A stretch of 39,290 nucleotides of DNA, from contig JAAYAH010000157.1 in assembly GCA_012719445.1 (NCBI GenBank), positions 1 to 39,290 on the forward strand, in the 5' to 3' direction. Both the position numbers and the translations under genes were made by a program. The stretch is from Actinomycetales bacterium (GTDB lineage Bacteria; Actinomycetota; Actinomycetes; Actinomycetales; Kineosporiaceae). The notes beneath the pieces are model-generated. The model had not been told where the DNA came from and searched no databases. It worked only from the letters and a program-made list of their open reading frames with translations. Positions 32,179 to 39,290 of the stretch are shown here, in pieces (positions within the stretch are counted from its first letter, which is position 1; each line of letters begins with the position of its first letter).

Positions 32179-32814
32179 GTGCATCCTGGGTGGCATGGCG
32201 GTCCGGTTGCAGTACTTGTTCGCGATCCGCGTGTTCGGAGGTCTCGTACTGCCCAGGCCGCAGGCACCCCGGCCATCGACTTCTGCCACGTCGAGACGGT
32301 GACCCTGACCCGGCTGTACGTCCTGTTCACCATCGAGGTCGGCACCCGTCGGGTCCACCTGCTCGGCGTCACCGCACACCCCAAGGGCGCGTGGATGACC
32401 CAGGTCTTCCGGAACCTGCTCATGGACCTCGAGGACCGGGCGAAGAGGTTCTCTCTCCTGGTCCGAGACCGCGACACGAAGTCCACGGACTCCTTCGGCG
32501 CTGTCTTCGGCGCGGCGGGGGTCCAGGTGGTGATGACCCCGCTCCGGACGCCGCGGGCGAACGCATACGTCGAGCGCTGGGTGTGCACGCTCAGCCCGGA
32601 GCGCCTGGACCGGATCCTGATCTTCAACGAGATCCACCTGCTCAGGGTCCGGGCCGAGTATCTACGGCACGACAACGTTGCGTGCCCGCTCCGCGGACTC
32701 GGCCTGAACGTTCCCGTCCTCGCGCCCGTCCAGCGAGGTCAGAGGCGGAGTGGCGAGTTCCAGCGGCGAGGCATCCTCGGCGGGCTCATCCACGAGTACA
32801 GCAACGCGGTCTGG
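32179..32814 (+). pseudogene. Truncated integrase-core (rve) transposase
   Basis: From about 32270 the frame matches the DDE integrase core of an actinobacterial transposase family: AIDFCHVETVTLTRLYVLF (first Asp), VTAHPKGAWMTQVFRNLLMDL, FSLLVRDRDTK (second Asp) and TPRANAYVERWV (Glu), then ILGGLIHEYSNAV, the usual C-terminal end. The N-terminal third with the helix-turn-helix is missing, the first roughly 30 codons do not match, and the normal stop after IHEY is lost so the frame runs on into unrelated sequence. A decayed insertion sequence. Confidence 0.8.
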
Positions 32815-33015
32815 CCTCCACACCACAGCGACATTCCCTGGCAGGGCTCCCATCGGTCAGGCACGCCGGCGGACTGTCGACGCGACGGTACCTACCCGTC
32901 ACCCCGTCGGAACGGATCCGCGTGGTCCGCCGGCATCCCATGCCAGTCATCGGCCGCTGGCCCACCGGCGTCGGCGTGCCTTCGCACCGACATCCCCTCC
33001 GCCGGGCACGCCCCC

Positions 33016-33422
33016 TTACCGGCCGCCAGTCACCAACTCAAGCCCGTACTCGGCGACGAGATCCTCATAGTCCTTCACGTTCACCGTCGCCAAGGGCAGG
33101 TTCTCGGCCAGGCAGCAGGCCGCGATCCAGGTGTCATTGATCGGCCGCGACCGGCCGTGGAGCTTGCCCCACCCGGAGATCGTGCCCCACAGCCGAGCAG
33201 CCTCCACACTGCTGTTGATCACAACCAGGCTACCGAGCCAGTGATCCAGCGCCCCCCGGTTCCTCGCCCCCCAGGACCGCAGTTGCGCCCACTGGGTCAT
33301 CTCCCCGATGGTCACATAGGTCACGCACCAGGTCCGATCCACCAGGAGCGGGACGAGATCCGCGGGCAGACGCCTGCGGAAGGCCAGCGAGGCGACACCG
33401 TGTCCAGGACGACGAAGCTCAC
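33016..33422 (-). pseudogene. vapC: VapC-type PIN toxin inactivated by a frameshift
   Basis: Reading from the GTG at 33422, the protein begins MSFVVLDT, then one base is missing in what should be the next Asp codon (about 33397-33400; the sequence reads GACACGGTGTCGCC). The original frame resumes as VASLAFRRRLPADLVPLLVDRTW and runs intact to the stop at 33016, with CVTYVTIGEMTQWAQL, INDTWIAACCLAENLPLATVN and the C-terminal DYEDLV. The PIN active site needs the N-terminal D-T-D, which the shift breaks. An internal start gives 108 residues without those acids. The antitoxin gene lies immediately upstream and looks intact. Confidence 0.85.
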
Positions 33423-33428
33423 CGGCAC

Positions 33429-33632
33429 CTACGCCAGGTTGGCGTGACGCTCGGCGTACACGTGAGCGAGGAACGCGTCGAGCTCCTCATCGGACTCGAA
33501 CACGTCGTCCCGGGCCATGTCCTCGACCGATCTCACTGGCCGGATCCCTCGCCGTCGCGCCTGCTCCTCGACCGTCTCCCGCGGAGAGGACCCGCCGGGC
33601 ACGGCCATGGCCGACTCAGCTCCACTGGTCAT
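33429..33632 (-). CDS. vapB: VapB-type antitoxin
   Basis: A 67-residue protein from the ATG at 33632, with GGAGG 9 nt upstream. The body ETVEEQARRRGIRPVRSVEDMARDDVFESDEELDAFLAHVYAERH matches the small actinobacterial antitoxins encoded before PIN toxins; the acidic C-terminal half normally wraps the toxin. The stop is 6 nt from the GTG of the frameshifted vapC. It is an orphan antitoxin if that frameshift is genuine. The gap 33633-33949 holds arm-like repeats and att3 but no gene. Confidence 0.8.
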   Translation of the reverse strand: MTSGAESAMAVPGGSSPRETVEEQARRRGIRPVRSVEDMARDDVFESDEELDAFLAHVYAERHANLA

Positions 33633-33717
33633 CACGATCGCCTCCGCCCTTCCAGTGTCGCACCGCTGTCCACCCCCGGCAGCCCTCCTCCACGGATCCC
33701 GCCGGGCAGACCCGGGC

Positions 33718-33735
33718 GTGCAACAGCCGTGCAAC
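33718..33735 (+). promoter_or_regulatory. Arm-type integrase site candidate (right)
   Basis: GTGCAAC at 33718-33724 and 33729-33735, the same motif, strand and 11-bp period as at 29882-29899. It lies 87 bp before att3. Confidence 0.55.
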
Positions 33736-33821
33736 AACGAATAGATCCAAGGGGGCGCGAGCGGTCAACGGCGGGCACCCATACCCGCAGCTCAGACCCC
33801 TATCCATTAGTTGATCTTGTT

Positions 33822-33865
33822 TTCCCAAGCTGACAGTGCGGGTTCGATTCCCGTCACCCGCTCCA
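33822..33865 (+). repeat. att3: exact tRNA 3'-half copy
   Basis: Identical to tRNA positions 28811-28854. The sequence before it is unrelated to the tRNA 5' half, so it cannot fold as a tRNA. It marks the right end of the middle island unit and the left end of the HTH/PIN unit. Confidence 0.93.
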
Positions 33866-33949
33866 CAAAACCGCAGGTCAGAGCCGCATCTTGGCGACCG
33901 CAGCCCGCTGATGCGGTGATACGCAACCCGGGCGTCGCTCGGCGCCCCG

Positions 33950-34189
33950 TTACTGAGCCTGATCCCCTGAGACCTCGACCGCGCACCCGCAGATCTCCTC
34001 AACGCGAGCCTGGAGCCCGGGTGCCAGGTCGCCCGGGCGGTACCGTTCCGCGACCACAAACTGCACAGGCGGTCCCTGCCTCACCAGAAGGCGCCTCGCG
34101 GGTAGGAACTCAAGCAGCCAGAACTGCACTCGCTGTAGCTGGTCAGTCGACAGCTTCAAGTCCGGATTCGACACCGTCAGGCAGAGCAC
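33950..34189 (-). CDS. Possible small hypothetical protein
   Basis: A 79-residue frame from the GTG at 34189 (MLCLTVSNPDLKLSTDQLQRV). It is amphipathic with balanced charge (FLPARRLLVRQGPP, ERYRPGDLAPGLQARVEEI). Base composition is lower in GC than the core genes, like its island neighbours. The ribosome site is weak and I do not recognise a family. It could be real cargo of the third island unit or chance. Confidence 0.35.
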   Translation of the reverse strand: MLCLTVSNPDLKLSTDQLQRVQFWLLEFLPARRLLVRQGPPVQFVVAERYRPGDLAPGLQARVEEICGCAVEVSGDQAQ

Positions 34190-34307
34190 ACACCCAAGAT
34201 CTCAGATCACAGCTCGACGTAGGCGCCCCAGTGCCCAGGGCAACCCGACTCCCGTTCGGCTCGCGCATGACTTCCAGCCTGCATCAGCTGACCAAGGCTC
34301 ACCGTGA

Positions 34308-34862
34308 TCAGCGTGCCCGAAGAACCGCCGTGGAGAGGACCAGCCCGGCACGCTCCAGCCGGTCGAGGACGTCGTCGACGGTTCCGGGTGGACGTCGCCA
34401 AGAGTCCGCGATCCGCTGGACAGCCGCATACACCGCGCTGCGGTCCAGATCGATCTGGGCCCGAACGAACTCGTCAGGCGACTTGGGTTCGATATCCCAC
34501 TGGTTCAGGGCATCAATGGGAAAGTGCCGGAGATTGCTGGTGACGATGACCTGGGCGTGCGTTCTGATGGCGGCGGCGAGGACGTGCCGATCATCGGGGT
34601 CGGGCAGTGATACCGACTCGACCAGGGGCTCGTACCCGCTGACCCTCCAGTCCCGCACTGCCGTACCCATCAGCGTCCGAGTCCGGTCGAGCCGGGCCGG
34701 GTCCAGGTCGGGACGGTTACGGCGCACGGCGGTGAACACCTCGTCGAGGATCTGCTCGGTCCACTTGGCCTGCACCAGTTCGGCCTGGGCGATTCGGATG
34801 AGAAGGCCACGCAGCACGTTGGGGTACAGCACGCTGGCGTCGTAGACCACGACGAAGCTCAC
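34308..34862 (-). CDS. PIN-domain RNase toxin
   Basis: A 184-residue protein with PIN-fold acids in place: VVYDASVLYPN (Asp8), then the central acidic residues around VSLPDPDDRHVLAAA, and VIVTSNLRHFP near the C-terminal active-site strand. It belongs to the longer PIN toxins (about 180 residues, COG-type 'PIN domain nuclease') rather than classic VapC. The GTG at 34862 is 3 nt after the stop of the HTH antitoxin gene, a typical antitoxin-first arrangement. It probably cleaves RNA when the antitoxin is lost. It looks intact, in contrast with the frameshifted vapC 1.3 kb away. Confidence 0.87.
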   Translation of the reverse strand: MSFVVVYDASVLYPNVLRGLLIRIAQAELVQAKWTEQILDEVFTAVRRNRPDLDPARLDRTRTLMGTAVRDWRVSGYEPLVESVSLPDPDDRHVLAAAIRTHAQVIVTSNLRHFPIDALNQWDIEPKSPDEFVRAQIDLDRSAVYAAVQRIADSWRRPPGTVDDVLDRLERAGLVLSTAVLRAR

Positions 34863-34865
34863 GAC

Positions 34866-35324
34866 TCAGCTCAGCCCCATCTCCTGAGCCAGCACACTCA
34901 GCTCATCTGCCGCACCACGACGACGGGCATCATCGTGACGCTTGTACTCCAGCAACGACCCCGCCAGGACCCTCCGGTGCGTCCCCACCCGCCGGTACTC
35001 GATCTCCCCCGACTCCAGCAACCCGATCAGGTAGGGACGTGAGACGTTCAGCAGGTCAGCGGCCTGTTGCGTGGTCAGCTCGGCATGCGAGGGCACGATC
35101 GACACCCCCTGCCCACCGGCCAGGTGCGCCAGCACCCGAGCCAGCAGTTCCACCACCATGCGCGGAACCACCAGCTCGCTGCCGCCCTCGTCGTCCGACA
35201 GACGCACCCGCGCAGGGCCCTCCGTATGCCGACTCAGGTACGCCTGCACCCGCTCCAGCGCCTCCGCAGCCGTCCGTGCCTCGTCCTCATCCGGAGCCAC
35301 CGCCCCAGCCAGCCTCGTCACCAT
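34866..35324 (-). CDS. Excisionase-type HTH antitoxin
   Basis: A 152-residue protein. The ATG at 35324 has GGAGG 8 nt upstream. The C-terminal half is a MerR/excisionase-like HTH (LTTQQAADLLNVSRPYLIGLLESGEIEYRRVGTHRRV), preceded by an acidic helical region (DEDEARTAAEALERVQAYL) and a LVVPRMVVELLARVLAHLAGG segment. This domain pair next to a 180-residue PIN protein is a recurrent toxin-antitoxin type in actinobacteria. The antitoxin binds its own promoter and the toxin. A stand-alone excisionase role is less likely because no integrase is present. Confidence 0.85.
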   Translation of the reverse strand: MVTRLAGAVAPDEDEARTAAEALERVQAYLSRHTEGPARVRLSDDEGGSELVVPRMVVELLARVLAHLAGGQGVSIVPSHAELTTQQAADLLNVSRPYLIGLLESGEIEYRRVGTHRRVLAGSLLEYKRHDDARRRGAADELSVLAQEMGLS

Positions 35325-35433
35325 CACGACCACCTCCAGCCATCCGCATTATCCGCAATAAACGCAGCGGACGCAACGCTGACTGGCTAGGCCGGCGCTC
35401 AGCACCACCCAGCGGGCACTCCATCGTCATCCT

Positions 35434-35541
35434 GGGCCATTACCCCAGGTCAACCGGGGTCGCTCCAGGCAGCTCATATCACACCCGACCAGCGGGAACG
35501 CCGTAGCACCTACATGATTCGGGCGGTTCCCAAGCTGACAG
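35434..35541 (+). repeat. Element-end repeat B with att4 remnant
   Basis: The gapless partner of 29675-29782 (about 80% identical). It ends in TTCCCAAGCTGACAG (35527-35541), the first 15 bp of the tRNA-derived att, after which homology stops abruptly. It marks the right end of the HTH/PIN unit. Confidence 0.8.
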
Positions 35542-35549
35542 CTTCAGTG

Positions 35550-35562
35550 GCCCCTTCGGGGC
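35550..35562 (-). terminator. Short terminator hairpin after the lipoprotein gene
   Basis: GCCCC-TTC-GGGGC, beginning 23 nt past the lipoprotein stop on the minus strand. It is small but GC-only. Confidence 0.4.
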
Positions 35563-35585
35563 GCTCCAGCCAGCAGTGACTGGCG

Positions 35586-36131
35586 CTAATCGGCAGCCGC
35601 GGCGGCAGCCATCGAGTCACTCACCACTTCCGGGATCGACTCATCAGCGGCTGGCTGTCCGGCCTCCCACTGGCCATCGGTCCCGACACGCCATCGGTGT
35701 GGACCCCCAGTTGCCGTCCACACGGTGTCCGGCCGGGTCGCCGCCCACGCAACCACTGACCCGACACCACCGTCGATCTTCGGATGATCGGGTTCCAGGA
35801 CGACCTTGCCCGTCGTCACGTCCACCACCCGGAACTGCCAGTCCTCGCTGTCAGTCACCGGGTCGGCGCGCATCACCTCCAGGCGGTACCGGCCCGACGG
35901 CGAGACAGCCGGCCGACCGGGCCAGCTCACACCGCCACCCTTGACCGGGCAGTACGCGTTCCGGTCCGGGCAGAGGGTGGCGTCCCCGACGTCGTCCGGA
36001 CCTGGCGCAGCTGGTCTCTCCTTGTCTCCGTGGCCGGAGCAACCCACGCACAACGTGATCGCGGCCATCGCAACGACTGCCACCCGCGCACCCCGCCTCA
36101 ACGCTGCCCGCACCATCACCGTCGTCGCCAT
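35586..36131 (-). CDS. Small lipoprotein of unknown function
   Basis: A 181-residue protein. A basic N-terminus (MVRAALRRGAR), hydrophobic VAVVAMAAITL and lipobox LCVGC place the lipidated Cys at about residue 31. The mature part is strand-rich (RYRLEVMRADPVTDSEDWQFRVVDVTTGKVVLEPDHP, VVAWAATRPDTVWTATGG), suggesting a beta-propeller-like or single-blade domain with Trp/Asp motifs. No family is recognised. The start codon at 36131 is only a few bases from the 3' end of a group II intron, so the gene has no ribosome site of its own in the unspliced state. Confidence 0.8.
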   Translation of the reverse strand: MATTVMVRAALRRGARVAVVAMAAITLCVGCSGHGDKERPAAPGPDDVGDATLCPDRNAYCPVKGGGVSWPGRPAVSPSGRYRLEVMRADPVTDSEDWQFRVVDVTTGKVVLEPDHPKIDGGVGSVVAWAATRPDTVWTATGGPHRWRVGTDGQWEAGQPAADESIPEVVSDSMAAAAAAD

Positions 36132-36186
36132 TGGTAGTCAGGGGCGCCGGTACCGCTGCGCGGTCCGGGTTCCCCATCCCCCTTTC

Positions 36187-36219
36187 AATCCGTACGTGCG
36201 GTTCTCCCGCATACGGCTT
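36187..36219 (-). ncRNA. Group II intron domain V
   Basis: On the minus strand the sequence AAGCCGTATGCGG, a GAGAA loop, then CCGCACGTACGG forms the conserved domain V hairpin, including the AGC catalytic triad and the two-base bulge region. It lies 23 nt after the reverse transcriptase stop, the standard position. Domain VI follows to about 36135. Confidence 0.9.
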
Positions 36220-36241
36220 ACCGATGATCTTCTAGACATGG

Positions 36242-37678
36242 TTACGCAGCCTTCGGATAGCGGACGGTGCCACGCAGACGGTGCAGGCCGTGCCCGTTGA
36301 ACCAGGCCTCGTTCCACTGCCGGGCCTGACCGGCACGCAGATTGCGACCTCGCTTCTTGACCATCAGGCCATGAAGACGGTCGACCACGTACCGGTCGAC
36401 CTGGGCGAACTTGACGGCGGCGTTGCCGGTTCGGAAGTAGGAACCCCAGCCCCGGATGATCGGGGTGATCTCCGCGATGACCACGCGGATGTCGACCCCG
36501 ACCCGGTTGCGACCGGTCCGGTCTCGGATCTTCTCCCGCAGCCGCTTCATCGCCCGCTGACTGGGCCACCGCTGCAGGTAGTAGCGCACGATCCGCCTGC
36601 GTTCCCACAGCTTGCCCGACATGCGAGCCCGGAAATGGCATCCGAGGAAGTCCAGGCCCTCCCGGCCCTCGCGCAGGTCGACCACCCTCGTCTTGTCCGG
36701 ATGCAGCTCCAACCCCAGGTCCGCCAGCGCATCGCTGACGACCCGCAGGGCCGCCCGCGCCGCCGCCGGAGTGCGACACAAGATCACACCGTCGTCGGCG
36801 TAGCGGACCAGCTCACCCAGACCCGCGTCGGTGACGTGGGCCTGGACGTGCCGGTCGAAGGCGTGCAGGTAGACGTTCGCCAGCAACGGGGAGATCACCC
36901 CGCCCTGCGGCGTCCCAGCGATGGTCGGCTGCCGCGTGCCGTCGACCATCACCCCCGCCTGCAGCCACAACCGGAGCAGTTTGAGCACCCGCCGATCCGA
37001 GACCCGTCGTCCGACCGCCACCAACAACCGCTGATGCTCGATCGAGCCGAAGAAGTCGCGGATGTCGAACTCCACGACCTGGGTGTAGCCGGCGATGAAG
37101 GCGGTACGAAACCGTTCCATCGCCTGCGTGGCCGACCGCCTCGGCCGGAACCCGTAGGAGACCGGCAGGAAGTCGGCCTCGAAGATCGGCTCCAACACCA
37201 GCTTCACAGCGGCCTGCGCCACCCGGTCCCGCACCGTCGGGATCCCCAACGGACGCTTACCACCATCTGGTTTCGGGACCTCCACACGCCTGGCTGGCGC
37301 GGGACGGTACCTGCCCTCGCGGAGGTCGTGTTGGAGTTCGCCCAGCATCCGGGCCACCCCGTAGACCTCCACCTCCGCCAGGGTCAGCTTGTCGACCCCG
37401 GCGGCACCCCTGTTGGCCCGGACCCGCTCCCACGCCGCCACCAGGACGTCACCCCGATGGACACGGTCGTACAAGGCATGGAAACGCCGACCCGGCGACT
37501 GCTTGGCCGCAGCCCATAGCGCACGTTGCAGTTCTCCCGCTCTGCCCACCCGCGGCACCACCAGCACGCGACCCGCCGGTCCCCCGGCAGGCTCAGGTGC
37601 CGGTGATCCGACACGACCCACAGCAGCGGCAGGCCCAGATTGCCTACCGGGGTAGTTGGACCGGGACACCCCGGCCAT
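36242..37678 (-). CDS. ltrA: Group II intron reverse transcriptase/maturase
   Basis: A 478-residue protein from the ATG at 37678. The RT domain has RPLGIPTVRDRVAQAAVKLVLEPIFEADF, SYGFRPRRSATQAM, GTPQGGVISPLLANVYLH and the catalytic YADD (LVRYADDGVIL), followed by LHPDKTRVVDLREGREGLDFLG. The C-terminal maturase (X) region is present (WGSYFRTGNAAVKFAQVDRYVVDRL), ending RGTVRYPKAA. No HNH endonuclease domain is seen, which implies retrohoming without second-strand cleavage. All core motifs are intact, so the intron may still splice and move. Confidence 0.93.
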   Translation of the reverse strand: MAGVSRSNYPGRQSGPAAAVGRVGSPAPEPAGGPAGRVLVVPRVGRAGELQRALWAAAKQSPGRRFHALYDRVHRGDVLVAAWERVRANRGAAGVDKLTLAEVEVYGVARMLGELQHDLREGRYRPAPARRVEVPKPDGGKRPLGIPTVRDRVAQAAVKLVLEPIFEADFLPVSYGFRPRRSATQAMERFRTAFIAGYTQVVEFDIRDFFGSIEHQRLLVAVGRRVSDRRVLKLLRLWLQAGVMVDGTRQPTIAGTPQGGVISPLLANVYLHAFDRHVQAHVTDAGLGELVRYADDGVILCRTPAAARAALRVVSDALADLGLELHPDKTRVVDLREGREGLDFLGCHFRARMSGKLWERRRIVRYYLQRWPSQRAMKRLREKIRDRTGRNRVGVDIRVVIAEITPIIRGWGSYFRTGNAAVKFAQVDRYVVDRLHGLMVKKRGRNLRAGQARQWNEAWFNGHGLHRLRGTVRYPKAA

Positions 37679-38051
37679 GCCCACACGGTTACCCACTCCC
37701 TGCGCGTGATCAAAGTCGGGGCCCTTCCCTCCCACCGGGTTCCTCCCGGCGATCAGCGGTACTACGACCCCGTCGGACTCCCGCTGGCCTCCCTCGGACT
37801 TCACCATCGGCTTATACCTCGGGTCTCTGCCGGACGTCGGCCGGCCAGACGGGCCTCTCCTGTTCCACCCCAAACCGTGATCACGTACCGCTCCCCGTAC
37901 CCCGGGAGAACCCACCAGGCTGACCCCGGAACAGGGCCCGGCAGACATGGCCTTCACCGTGACATGAGCGGCTCGGCTTCTCCATTGTGAGTGTGACGAG
38001 GCTGCAGGACTCGCGCCGCGTGGCGCTACGGCCATCGGCCCAGGCCAAGGG

Positions 38052-38885
38052 TCAGGACCTGATGGCACGCACCCAGCGGACGACGCGACGGGGGACGAGC
38101 GACCGCCAGGTCCTGCGCCTGGCCCTGAGGGGTCGCACGATGGGCTCCGCAGTCCGGGAGGGACGCGCGATGGGGGCGTCGGCCCCGTCGTCCGCGGTCA
38201 GGTGCCAGTACGCCGACTTCTTGACGGTCCGTGCGTCCGGCTTGTAGTACGGCTTGGCCAGGGTGAGGTGCGGCCGTTCCCAGGCGATATCCCGTCTCAC
38301 CACGTGCGCCGGCACCCCCACGGCGACCACGTTGTTGGGGATGCGTCTGGTCACCACGCTGCCGCACCCGATCACCGAGCCGTCGCCGATCGTCACGCCG
38401 CCCAGCACCATGGCGCGGTAACCGAGCCAGACGTGGTTGCCCACCGTGATGTCTCTGGACACGTTGACGCGCTTACCGGTGCGAACGTCGAAGATCGGGT
38501 GCCCGTCATCCGCGCGGAGTTGGTTCCCCGTCGCGAACATCACGTCCTCGCCGATCTCGATGGTGGTTCCCTCGGCCGCCGACATGTACACCGTGTCCGT
38601 CGAACTGACGTTGTGCCCGATGACGATACGGCTGTCCTGCCCCACACGGAGGGTGCCACGGAACGGCGTTCCGTGACTGTTGCCGCCGATCGTGATCACA
38701 CCGTTGCTGCAGTCGAACACTGCCGACAACCGGAAAATCTTCGCGTCGGCGGCAACCACAAGGCGATTGCCGTTCCCGCGGAACTTGATCGAGATATTCT
38801 CGGCACGCGGTTCACCCTCGTACTCGACGCAGTTACCGGTCTCGGCGTCGGTGAAGGGCTCGAGCTTCCTGAGGACTGTGACCAC
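38052..38885 (-). CDS. Hexapeptide-repeat acyltransferase
   Basis: A 277-residue left-handed beta-helix protein. Hexapeptide turns include GNRLVVAADAKI, DSRIVIGHNV, GTTIEIGEDV, VSRDITVGNHVWLGYRAMVLGG and VTIGDGSVIGCGSVVTRRIPNNVVAVGVPAHVV, the standard end of the NodL/LacA/maltose-acetyltransferase family. The C-terminal 80 residues (YYKPDARTVKKSAYW and an Arg-rich tail) are an added domain, seen in polysaccharide-modifying members. The likely role is O-acetylation of a sugar during surface glycan assembly. The GTG at 38885 has a poorly spaced ribosome site, so the start is moderately certain. The group II intron lies downstream. Confidence 0.9.
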   Translation of the reverse strand: MVTVLRKLEPFTDAETGNCVEYEGEPRAENISIKFRGNGNRLVVAADAKIFRLSAVFDCSNGVITIGGNSHGTPFRGTLRVGQDSRIVIGHNVSSTDTVYMSAAEGTTIEIGEDVMFATGNQLRADDGHPIFDVRTGKRVNVSRDITVGNHVWLGYRAMVLGGVTIGDGSVIGCGSVVTRRIPNNVVAVGVPAHVVRRDIAWERPHLTLAKPYYKPDARTVKKSAYWHLTADDGADAPIARPSRTAEPIVRPLRARRRTWRSLVPRRVVRWVRAIRS

Positions 38886-39290
38886 CCTTCGAGCCTAGCC
38901 CGTGCCACTGCTGCCGTAGATCGAAATGACCGGGTAGGTGCACTGCTGATCACCGCAGGCCCGGCGAGAGGCCTGTCGTCGCTGCTGCGGGCGCACCTCC
39001 ACGGTCGGAGCCGCAGTGGCGCGACCCGAACTGCCGGCCCGTGATTCCGCGGCGGAAGGACCCGTCGCCCCACACCCTCTCCCCCGGCGTAGTCGTGACC
39101 TCGCACTGCAATGGTCCGTTAGTCATCGATTAAGACGTCTCCTTGTCAGTCGCCCGGAGATCTGTCACGGCAGCCGTAGTTTGTGATGTTCCGGACATCA
39201 CTGCAGGTGGCGGGCATGTCGGGTGGCATGCGGGACGGCCGTCGTGATCACGATGAACTGTGACGAAACACCCTGACACGACGACCGTCG
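38886..39290. other. Gene-poor right end with palindromes
   Basis: No supported gene. Two dyads are seen: GTGATGT-TCCGG-ACATCAC at about 39183-39201, and the perfect palindrome TCGTGATCACGA at about 39242-39253. On the minus strand AAGGAG precedes an ATG at 39128 opening a 58-codon frame (MTNGPLQCEV), too short and featureless to call. Confidence 0.5.

Larger units (their letters stand above)
36135..38000 (-). mobile_element. Group II intron (approximate limits)
   Basis: A retroelement on the minus strand: a structured 5' RNA region (about 38000-37680), the reverse transcriptase gene, and domains V-VI. The 3' end is placed at about 36133-36137 (CTGACTAC just before the lipoprotein ATG). The 5' end is not resolved; a canonical GTGYG start could not be identified with confidence between 37900 and 38050. 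It lies between the acyltransferase and lipoprotein genes, both on the same strand. Confidence 0.8.

Noticed and set aside
33616-34059. A minus-strand frame containing GDGNRTRTVSLGK
   Set aside because: This peptide is the translation of the tRNA-derived repeat at 33822-33865, a frequent annotation artefact, not a protein.
38696-39106. A 136-codon minus-strand frame overlapping the acyltransferase 5' end
   Set aside because: It overlaps the well-supported hexapeptide protein in another frame and shows only Arg/Ser-rich shadow composition.

Overview
The window reads as chromosome of a motile, very GC-rich actinobacterium. The signs are third-position GC saturation, frequent GTG/TTG starts, an M. 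tuberculosis-type dUMP-forming dCTP deaminase, a SigE-family ECF sigma factor, secreted Thr/Pro-rich proteins and an actinobacterial-style chemotaxis cluster. The species cannot be fixed from the sequence.

1-13.1 kb: the end of a secreted-protein gene, a strong bidirectional terminator, a small membrane protein, and a membrane-bound GAF-GGDEF diguanylate cyclase. Next comes a TetR/ABC-ATPase/ABC-permease operon with overlapping stop and start codons, a STAS anti-anti-sigma protein, a small XRE regulator, a secreted zinc metalloprotease, a cytoplasmic sugar-binding-like sensor fused to a degenerate GGDEF domain, and a small secreted protein.

13.1-21.4 kb (minus strand): a compact chemosensory operon, cheA-cheW-cheY-cheB-cheR-cheX-cheY-cheX-like, in which almost every junction overlaps by 1-4 nt. 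An EAL/HDOD protein follows 59 nt downstream. CheA carries two C-terminal CheW domains and a repeat-rich linker in place of a recognisable P2 domain. A FliA/sigma28-like promoter sits the same distance upstream of cheA and of the EAL/HDOD gene. No receptors or flagellar genes lie in the window.

21.8-28.7 kb: an unrecognised protein, dcd, a GlsB/YeaQ membrane protein, a LURP-one/tubby-like protein, a secreted FG-GAP (integrin-alpha-like) protein, and a SigE-family sigma factor with a membrane-anchored partner.

28.8-35.6 kb: a composite island behind tRNA-Gly(CCC). The 3' half of the tRNA recurs as exact or near-exact 44-bp copies at 29768 and 33822, and as a 15-bp remnant at 35527. These copies divide the island into three units, and each unit holds a toxin-antitoxin locus: MntA/HepT; VapB with a frameshifted VapC; and an HTH antitoxin with a PIN toxin. 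The middle unit also carries paired GTGCAAC arm-like sites at both ends, a 103-bp inverted repeat, an FkbM methyltransferase and a transposase relic. No integrase is present.

35.6-39.3 kb: a lipoprotein gene with a group II intron (with its reverse transcriptase and domain V) inserted a few bases before its start codon, then a hexapeptide acyltransferase and a gene-poor end.

Short tandem repeats of 16-71 bp recur throughout. Inside genes their unit length is always a multiple of three.
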